This document shows positions 55,651 to 64,000 of a DNA stretch of 64,000 nucleotides, piece by piece. The stretch's first letter is position 1; every line of letters begins with the position of its first letter. Source of the DNA: Paramacrobiotus metropolitanus (Eukaryota; Tardigrada; Eutardigrada; Parachela; Macrobiotidae); contig NW_026570250.1 of assembly GCF_019649055.1 (NCBI RefSeq), positions 558,001 through 622,000 on the forward strand, written 5' to 3'. A program made the position numbers and the translations under genes. The notes under the pieces were generated by a model that saw only the letters and a program-made list of their open reading frames with translations, did no database searches and was not told the DNA's origin.

Positions 55651-58600
55651 ATGTCTCTCTTTTTGGATACCATAACGGTGCTGGTCAGCCAGGTAAGCAG
55701 AACTGGTGATGATTTGCAGTTTATTAGAAATTGGTACAAATGTTCGCGACACGGCAAAAAATTGTCGCTTTTGCAGTTTATATTTTTTGGAATTGGATGG
55801 ATTTTTTTAATGACACGTCTGTCTCGGGACTACGAGGTGAGTAAAACCGCATTCAGTGTCCGCGGCAACATTTCGAACATGAATTGTCAGCAGTGTTGTA
55901 TTTACTATTGCCCCAGAACCTTACTTACTTTTTACTTTTCGTCTGGCCATTGGCTTTACTATTTACTTTACTATTTACTTTTCATAATCTTGCTTCTTTA
56001 CTTTTACTTACTATTTACTTTTTTTATCGTAACCTTACTTACTTTTACTAACTTAGTAATTACTAGTAAAATAGTAATTACTATTCGTTTTTTGCGATAA
56101 ATCGCAGTACTCAGCAAAAGTTTCCAGTTTTGCCATATTCGTTTCTTAAGCATATTACGTATCTAAAGCAAAAATAACTGCTTGTGCTCTGGGACAGTGT
56201 GCACACCGATTAATTTTAATTTGTGCTCAGAAATTTGTTTCAATGAAGCGATTTGGTTCTGTGTAAAATTACAGTACTTATTTTTTGACAAAAATTAGCA
56301 AAAGCGATTCCACCGTTTTCGGTGCCAAGATACTTAAGTATTGCGGTGAAGCGGTACTACGAGGAGCTATTAGCTAATATGCCGGGCAGTCACGTAACTC
56401 GCCCACCTTAGCGGTTGAAAGCGTCTGCAGTGCAGCGAAAGTTTAGCGATTCAGAAGAAAACCTGTACTGCCAAACGTAACTGCTATGGAAAAAAAGCAT
56501 GTTCAACAGAATTCTGTTGATGCCCGTCACTTTTATCTGCTGCGGACGTTTAGTAAAAAGACTGATTTACTAATTAAACTATTCCCGTTTCGCGCCTTTT
56601 ACTTTTACTTACTATTTACTTCTCAAGCCTCGGCTGCTCTTACTTTTACTTTACTTTTACTTTTCCCTTTTGCTGCTTACTTACTTTTTACTTAATTAGT
56701 AAGAGGCAAAAACGGCTTACTAAGTAAGGTTTACTATTTACTTTTACTAAGTAAAGCAACACTAGAATTGTGCTGCTGACTGCGTTCAGTCACCGTAGTC
56801 AGTATTGACGGCTACTACTTTAATGGCATGTTTCTAATTTTTAGATTCGAAATCATCCGGTGCAGATTTTGTTTTGCTTGACATTCACGTTATCCGTAAC
56901 ACTGTTCGAGCTGTTTATTTTCGAAATCCTTGGACTGCTACAGACGGAGTATGCGTGAATTGTACGTCAATACGTAGCATTTTCTCACAATCAGTGACGT
57001 GTTTTCAGTTCGCGCATGGTCCATTGGAAACTCGGGATATTTTGTCTGATCGTCATTCTTGTGGCGGTGATTCCGTTTTACATCGCTCGATCCATTGTCA
57101 GCATTGCTGCCTCTAATGCACGTAAGAGTATATTCCCACTTCCCAGCGAATCTCCAACTGAAGTATAAAACATTCAAAAGCTGCAGTTTGAGATTGTTTA
57201 CGGTTTATTTTTTTTGGATTATGCCATTTTGCATTTTTTAATAGGCATTTTTTAAATAGGCGTTTTTGTTTGTTTTTCTTTTTGATGCCAACTTGTAGCC
57301 ACTAGTCACGGTTTTACTTTCGTATATGTATTTCCTTTAGCAGTGCAACCAATTGTAGTGCCTAATTTTTCTGTAAAATACCTACTTTTCTCAGGTTTTT
57401 ACATACTTATGACAAAACCAGTTTAGCAGGTGGTATCTGTCTTGCGGTGACAGTGACACCAGCAATGCTAGCGCAAATTCTCACCACTCAAATATATTTG
57501 TAGGTAGTCTACCGTTCCGGCATTTACAATCGAGAGTAGTTCACTTTCTCGCTTGGTGCTTGTTTCTTTACGGATTCTGGAAGATCGGAGATCCGTTCCC
57601 CATACTCAGCGCAAGAGAGGGTTAGAAATATTTTTTTTATGGAACGCTCCTACACTTGGATCATGCATGTGGAATTGACATCGTTTTCTTCTCTGCAGGA
57701 GTTTTTCCCACCATGGACCATGCAGTTGGGCGGGTGGGCGTCATCGGTGTAACATTAATGGCGGTGTTATCCGGTTTTGGTGCTGTGAACACACCGTACA
57801 TCTACTTGTCTTGCTTTTCTGAGTATGTTGCATGCTTGCAGCGGTCACATTTTGAAGTCGATTCTTATTATTATTTTTTCAAGTAGAACAGTGGGAGATT
57901 CCCACATCCGGTTGCTGGAACGACGTCTGGAGCAGGGAATCGAAATGTTGGCGACAAAAAAGAAACGGTAATATCGGTCTCATTTTTCCCGGCCATTTTT
58001 CGTCATCGGTGCTTGTGCGCAGGTTAGCGGTGATGAACAACCGGTTGAATGGGGACGCTGCTGACGGAGCTTCCTGGTGGAATCCGATACGCCGTATAAG
58101 TCCTAGTTCGACGGATAGTGAGTTACTATTACGAAAACAAATTGTGCCTTGGTTGTAAGACATGATTCGGCTTAATTGCAGATGCGTCACAGCTTCAGGG
58201 GGAAATTAATACGATGCAAGTTATGTGTACGCACCTGTTTCTGGAGATCGACGAATTTCAGAAGATGAAAGCTCGCCATGAATATTCCAAAACATTCCAA
58301 GGTTTCATTTTTCATTGCTGGGGAATGGCGTTGACTGCGTATTGTATTTGGAAAATACTTATGGTAAGTAATCGTCAGCGGGGAATTTTTGTAAACTGTT
58401 CACTCACTAAACGACTTTATGGAAGAAGTCATAGTATGTCAAAACGCACTAACATCAAACGCAATTGATAGTAGTTATGATTAACAAAAAAGCTCATCTA
58501 GATCAGATGTAATGTGATTATCGCTTCTTAATATTCTTCCACGTAGCATCTGCTTTCGTTTCTTTTAGAAATGTTGCGCTGGGTTATACGCATTTTTTTT

Positions 58601-59993
58601 GTATTTGCAGACGATGCTTAATATTATTCTGAATCGAGTGACACACCTGGATCCTGTAACGCGTTGTTTGGAAATTGCTGTTAATTATATTGGACTGCGT
58701 GTTGATGTAAGTTTGTTTTGTAATTTGCGTCTCTTCATGGTTTAGTGCTGCCATGCCGTCTGCCATCTCGTTGTCCGTTGGGTCTTCTTATTCGCTACGA
58801 TTTCCTTAGATTTTTATTTCGGTTCCGCTGATGTGCTTTATTGCAGGTCCAGTTATGGTCCCAATACGTTTCTTTCGTACTTGTTGGAGTGCTGGCGTTT
58901 ACTTCGATTCGGGGACTGCTGATAACTTTGACAAAAGTAATTGAGAATTTTTAAGCAATTGCAGATTTTGATTGCTGACACTGCTTAATTGTTTCTCGGT
59001 GCAAAATGTTTCACTGCTATCTTGGTTGAATTGGGTTGTTGAGTAAATGTGTCATCAAATTCATAGTATCTACGTTTATGAACCGACATTTTGGTGCCGG
59101 TTAACGCTGAATCGAATTGTCTTTGGAGTCTTACGATGTTTTTTTTGCAGTTCTTTCAGTTTTCATATGTGATCTCCAGCAGCCGGTCGTCGGATATTAT
59201 TGTGCTTTCCTTTGCAGAAATTATGGTATGTGTTGAACATTAGTTCACAGCTGAACAAAGATTTTAGGAGCAAAAAAATTGTGTACCCTAATATTTTTTT
59301 AATCCTAATTTCGGAGCTTGCGGGCTGAATAGGCAGTATCGGATTGCTTTTTCTATGCTTATGGTTGTCGATAAGTATTTGAATATTAAATGTTTGATAA
59401 CCTTCTTATGAAGCGATAACAGTTGTTCATAACCAATGGAGTGTGCTGGGATTTTTCATACGAGTGTCTGGAACAGAATGATACGCTCCATATAATTTTA
59501 TGAATGGTCAAACCATAAATCAGTTTCCGTGATCTGAAGGGAATGCCAGAGTTTTAATCGAGTATAGTTGCTGTTTTGTTTTGATAAATGCTCTGATTTG
59601 GCGCCGAGCGTGTTGATGCCTGAGAATTGAGACAACGATATTTAAAAGCAATGTCTTTTTGCAGGGAATGTATTTCGTGTCAACGATATTACTGATGCGT
59701 TTAAGTGTCCCGCCTGCCTACCGGTAAGAAGAACATTTGCATTATGATCTGCCTTTCCCTGTAAATGTTCGCAGCGCTCAGGAATAAATTTACAAAGAAC
59801 ATACCGGTACCATTCTGTATTCCTTATATTTTTTGCTCAATTTGACAGGGCCATTATCTCTGAAGTGCTGGGAGAACTTCAGTTCAGTTTTTATCATCGA
59901 TGGTTTGATGTGATATTCCTGCTCAGCGCCTTCGCTAGTGTGGCTTTCCTTTATTTGGCTCATCGTCGCCTGCCTAGTAAAAATGACCTGTGA
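55651..59993 (+). CDS. GPR89: Golgi pH regulator (GPHR/GPR89), multi-pass anion channel
   Basis: Fourteen exons with consistent phases: 55651-55692, 55777-55836, 56845-56948, 57009-57121, 57504-57620, 57699-57822, 57884-57967, 58023-58117, 58182-58363, 58611-58706, 58847-58936, 59151-59225, 59665-59723 and 59848/9-59993, giving 461 residues against about 455 in human. GPHR is a Golgi/ER voltage-dependent anion channel that helps acidify the Golgi lumen. Family signatures: [100 protein letters not shown] and LYLAHRRLP. About nine hydrophobic spans are seen. Exon 2 is followed by a 1-kb intron holding a MITE. The exon 5 donor (GTTAGA) is the least typical. Confidence 0.93.
55891..56764 (-). mobile_element. 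hAT-like MITE, copy 2, full length, in GPHR intron 2
   Basis: The 874-base element starts CAGTGTTG and ends CAACACTA. Both ends carry AGTAAAAGTAA-type tracts in inverted orientation. GAATTGTC lies just outside the left end (2 bases away) and GAATTGTG directly outside the right end, compatible with an 8-base hAT target duplication with one change. No transposase ORF. The interior matches 19653-20235 in reverse complement. Confidence 0.72.
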
Positions 59994-60784
59994 AACGCAA
60001 CGAATACGGACACTCCAATACAGATAAATCTGTTTGACGTTTGTTGCGCTTGATGCTTAGTGATTTTCAGTTTTGCTCGAGTATGGAATAGTTGTGATAG
60101 AATCAAATTGTTAGTTTTCTTGGATTGCACAGACGCGTGTTATAATTTATTTGTTATTAAATTTTTGAATTTTGAAACTGCATGGTTCTGGAGCTGTTAG
60201 GCCATGAACATGAAGTCACGAACATGTGTGGTCAGTTCATGTAAATGTAATTTCCAGACTACTGTTTGTAGTTGCATTTAAAATCGCATTACAGAGAGTA
60301 TTTTTTTGTTTTTGGCTGCTTGATTAGTTGGGATAATGCAGCTCTCACCTGAATGGTGTTATTAATACTTAGGTATGGACCGTACGGTACTGGGTAGTTA
60401 TTTAATACTGTGACATCAATGTACCACAAATCGAAATAAGCGGAGTAGCGACAGTAGTCTTCCGCTCTGCTGTGAGTCATCATCGCAAAGACAAAAAAGC
60501 GGCCCCTTTTACCAAAATCTTCTACAACGACAAACCCAACAACAACTATGACAAATCTCTAAAATGGCACACAACGTGCGGGGCTATAAAGTATAAACGC
60601 ATTAGTTTTGCGTCAGACAGTTGCCCTTGGTTCAAACGGTAACCACCACGCACTGCCAACGCAACGCCGGCTGCGTCGTTGCGGTATCCTGGTTCTGGTT
60701 GCACCACATTTAACACAACCAGATATACTATTCTCTGCTGTGTGATTCATTTTCATGATTTCATCCGACTTATGAACAAAGTGA
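59994..60784. other. 3' UTR of GPHR and spacer
   Basis: No gene seen. Nothing with a tRNA-like cloverleaf or a recognisable RNA gene was noted on either strand. Confidence 0.4.
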
Positions 60785-60840
60785 GCTAGAGTAGTGCTTC
60801 CTGTTGGTAAGCGCTAGAGTAGTGCTTCCTGTTGGTAAGC
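60785..60840. repeat. Perfect tandem duplication of a 28-base unit
   Basis: GCTAGAGTAGTGCTTCCTGT plus GGTAAGC occurs twice head to tail (60785-60812 and 60813-60840) without a mismatch. It is a small local duplication in non-coding DNA. Confidence 0.9.
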
Positions 60841-63800
60841 TCAAGTAACTTGGTGGAGCACGTAAACGATCTAACGTGGTCACAATATTTCTAATGCACA
60901 TGTGCAACCGAGTGCAACGATACTAATTACTTCTTTCGCAAGCATAAAATTTTTAATTTCACAGTTTAATTTGCTTTTACCGTTGCTTCCGACCAATTCA
61001 ATGCCTATACACAGTAAAAGAAATGGCAATCTAACATAAATTGCATATTAATAATGGTGCTTTTTATAGAGTTCAGACCCAAAGCCGAATGTCACCTTTG
61101 CGTGTAAAGCGAATGCGGGAGCGGACGATGCAAAAGATCCAAAGGGTGGAGTCAAAGCCATCACCCCATTGGCTCACAGTGGAGTTGTACTCCCATGCCG
61201 ATGATGTGCTCCAATAAAACTGCATACAATTATCCGAAATCTGATTACAAAAGTGCTGGCCACCCCGGCCTGCGAGCATATTAAAATACATTTCGCTATC
61301 GTTATCAGCGTTTTGAATTCCTTCACGTTATGGATCCGGATAAATATTTAAGCGATTGAAATTTTCTGTTCATCGGCATAGAATCAGCAAGTTTGGAGGA
61401 AAGACGCCAGTGCAAAACGCGTCAGCACTGTGCATAACCCATCGTCGTTCTGAACTGGATTTAATACACAGTCGATGACCTTTGATAATTTTTCTGCTTA
61501 TTGCGTTTTTCACGGGAATCTTTGTTCTGTGATGCTGAAGTGAGGTAGTTCTATTATAATAGTCTCTCGTGTTATCAGACAAATGTTGGCTGACGCGAAA
61601 AAATGGGACTGTATAATAGCTACCTTTCTTTAGTGCACATGCATCCAACCGTTCCGTTAACGTTTCGATTCATTTGATGCAGCATACGGCCAAATTTCGT
61701 AAGCGGCTGTTTTGGAAGTGTTTTCACACGAGCACCTATGGACTCGTCTTTCATGTATAATACAGTAGTGGTGCTGTTATGCTTCTTATCCCTGAGACCC
61801 ATAACTAGTGTAAGACCTGCTACACAGTTCATGGTTTTCGGGTTAAGAACACACAGCGTGGTCATCAGCACGGATTGCGGAGTACAACATCGGAACTGAA
61901 GTTATTGAGTGTGTCCGTCCATCTTATATTTTGAAATCCCATCCAATATGCTGGGATCTACTCTGTAGCAGCCGCAGGGAATAATGGAACTTGCCCATTG
62001 TTTTACGGTTTTACCGGTACACGAGCTGCATTACTTGATCACTTATTTGCCACCGTTATACAAATTACGGACAGCTGCGCAGTGTATTTCATGTTTGTAA
62101 ATTTGAAAGCAACTGAGAAACATAATTTTTTATTTTTTAGCTATGTTATAATGGCATGATGGTGCTTTTTTACTTGTACAAGTGGATCCTCTGCATACAT
62201 GCTGCTTTATCTGGTTTTCACTGAATTTAGTATAAAGACAGCGATGTGCAACATTCATGTGCGACCTTTGTTTTATTTCTACGAGACCGCTAGGACAATT
62301 TGAAACTCCTTTACCAAAGTTTCTGTACGACTGAAATTCCCTCAACCGATAACGAATTTGAAAGTCATTTGACATGTCTTTGGTAGCAGTTCGAAATGCG
62401 TTATCGATTGAGGGAATTTTAGTCCACGATTCCGTTGGATTCATCAATTGCTTTTGGTTTTTAAAAACTGCCTGCTCGGTCAGCAGAGTAAAAAATCGTA
62501 ACGCTATAGCATAAAAAATGAAAAGCGCATTGGTTACTAACTTAATGTGATTCGTTTGTACCATACGTAACAGATAATAAATACCTGCCCTATTTATGGC
62601 AGGCAGTTGTAACACTGGCAGATTAATTGAAATGCTTAAAATTCTTTTCCTGATTAAATCAGGACATTAGGGTTTTGTAATAATTAAGCATTTAGCATTA
62701 TAATGTAGCCTTTGCCAGCGCCGGCTCGTTTTAACTGAATTGACCTTTGCCGTACAAAACGAGAAACGGCCAAAATATGTGAGTTAAGCACAATTATTAC
62801 TTGAACGGGACCATGTCCAACACCGTCAAGTCAGTTGAAGATCCTACGATGTAGTAGTCACTAACATGGCTATAACCACGAAGTTTGCTGGTCCCGCTGC
62901 CAAAAAGTATTTTCCGACAAGAGCGAAAGCTCAGTACGCTCTCCGTTCGTTGTTATTTTGTGCCGCTAACGTGCGAAACGTCTGGAATTTGTGTCGTATT
63001 GCAGTAATTTTTTTAAAAGAGATTCGGTAGCAAAATGTGCATGAAAACAGGAGAAAATCATCCATCCTACCGGTACTTCTACTTGCATATTAACGTTTAA
63101 GATCGGTAATACAGTAAAGCGCGGCAATGCGATGCCTTTAATTTGGTACAGTTCCCTCTCACGGTTAACTGGGACCAATCCTTCATAATTATAATGCTTG
63201 ACCTTTGAGCAATTTGCTTGACTGTGTAAAGACTGGATCAACAAGGAAAGTGAAGAATTAAAGGATATGCACAATATATTTAGACGAATTGCCATCGTGT
63301 CGCTCCATTGCACCATTTTGCATTGTCGGTTGTTGATGCGGGCAGCACTGGATGGAAATCTGCATGAGCAACGTGACACATAACGCCACATAAATTTTAA
63401 CCTGATCTTAAGAGAGCGGTGTCGGCTGCCCGCTTTGGGCAGCTGAGAATGCAGATTCTGGTGGTAGACCCTTGCCCAATTACAAGCCGTGCGCCTGTGA
63501 CAAAGTAAAAATGCAATAAATTACGACTTTTTGCAGTATCATATTATCCACCCAAAAGATCCAATTAAACGTAGTGTGATACATACGTGTATATAGGAAT
63601 CATTACTATCCCATCGCATTACACCGATAAGACATGCCGATGCGTTAAATGCATTAATACGATTTATCATCAAACAGTATTGTTGAACGCTATACAGTCA
63701 TAATTATCGTATTTCGGTTTTCGAATCTGTTAACAGAACCACATAATTCGCCATGTCGCAGACTAACAGCGACTTGATACAAACTAATACAATATAAATG

Positions 63801-64000
63801 CCAAGCAATGGTAATGTTATGCACCTTGTACAGACTACAGAGTACAAGAAGTTGAATCACCAAAATAGTGAAAATCACAATCATATTGTTCATAAAATAT
63901 TTTATTATGCTTTAATTTGTTTCTGCTTGTGCTAGTATAACAACCAATTTCCGTGTAATCGAACTTGTTCACAAATTTGAACTTCGCTTTCAGTTTTTGC
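60841..64000. other. Terminal 3.1 kb without an assignable gene
   Basis: Minus-strand ORFs at 62615-62130 (161 codons), 63391-62966 (141 codons), 61871-61620 and 61291-61073 contain several cysteines and could include exons of an extracellular protein continuing beyond the window. I could not link them by splice phase or match them to a family, so none is called as a gene. Confidence 0.3.

Noticed and set aside
62130-63391. Minus-strand ORFs of 161 and 141 codons
   Set aside because: Length alone is not decisive at this base composition. No domain, signal peptide or consistent splice chain was found, so they are only mentioned as possible exons.
1-64000. CRISPR arrays, bacterial operons, ribosome binding sites
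   Set aside because: The DNA is eukaryotic with spliced genes. No array of direct repeats with spacers was seen.

Overview
The window is nuclear DNA of an invertebrate animal. Nearly every gene is cut by short GT-AG introns, and the gene set is metazoan: a GW182/TNRC6 silencing protein, a Golgi pH regulator, Prune and BNIP2/BCH modules, PAF-acetylhydrolase Ib subunits and a chitin-binding peritrophin-type protein. The last favours an ecdysozoan. A tardigrade is my best guess, but that is inference and no sequence here proves it. Exon joins were worked out by hand from splice sites and reading phase.

Layout. 1-0.93 kb: 3' end of a UPF1/SEN1-type helicase (+). 1.6-3.7 kb: three small secreted-protein loci (-), two of them related Cys-rich exons and one a five-exon chitin-binding protein with its own TATA box. 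4.8-7.5 kb: foldback DNA and a broken Helitron N-terminal gene whose 5' part is repeated in inverted orientation. 7.5-11.1 kb: no gene assigned. 11.1-19.1 kb: the ten-exon GW182 gene (-). 19.65-34.2 kb: a nest of mobile DNA (a hAT-like MITE, a palindromic element, a 12.4 kb Ty3/gypsy-type LTR retrotransposon with identical LTRs, and a TIR element). 34.9-37.8 kb: a chimeric gene (+) joining a degenerate Hsp60 to a coiled coil and an unrecognised C-terminal region. 39.0-46.8 kb: BCH (BNIP2-like) and Prune modules in tandem (-), possibly one PRUNE2-like gene. 47.5-54.0 kb: two PAF-acetylhydrolase-like SGNH genes (+) flanking an intronless APH-fold kinase gene (+). 54.5-54.9 kb: a foldback element. 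55.65-59.99 kb: the 14-exon Golgi pH regulator gene (+), with a full-length hAT-like MITE in intron 2. 60-64 kb: no gene assigned.

The retrotransposon runs on the minus strand. It has a primer site matching the 3' end of initiator tRNA-Met, a gag, a gag/pol overlap carrying the canonical -1 slippery heptamer TTTAAAC, a pol (protease, RT, RNase H, integrase) whose integrase tail lies in another frame, and a third ORF of 568 codons without membrane segments where env would normally sit. The whole element, including its non-coding leader, is unusually rich in short GCA-centred motifs. The host genes do not form an evident pathway. The strongest candidates for something undescribed are the Hsp60 chimera and the third ORF with the motif-rich leader of the retrotransposon.
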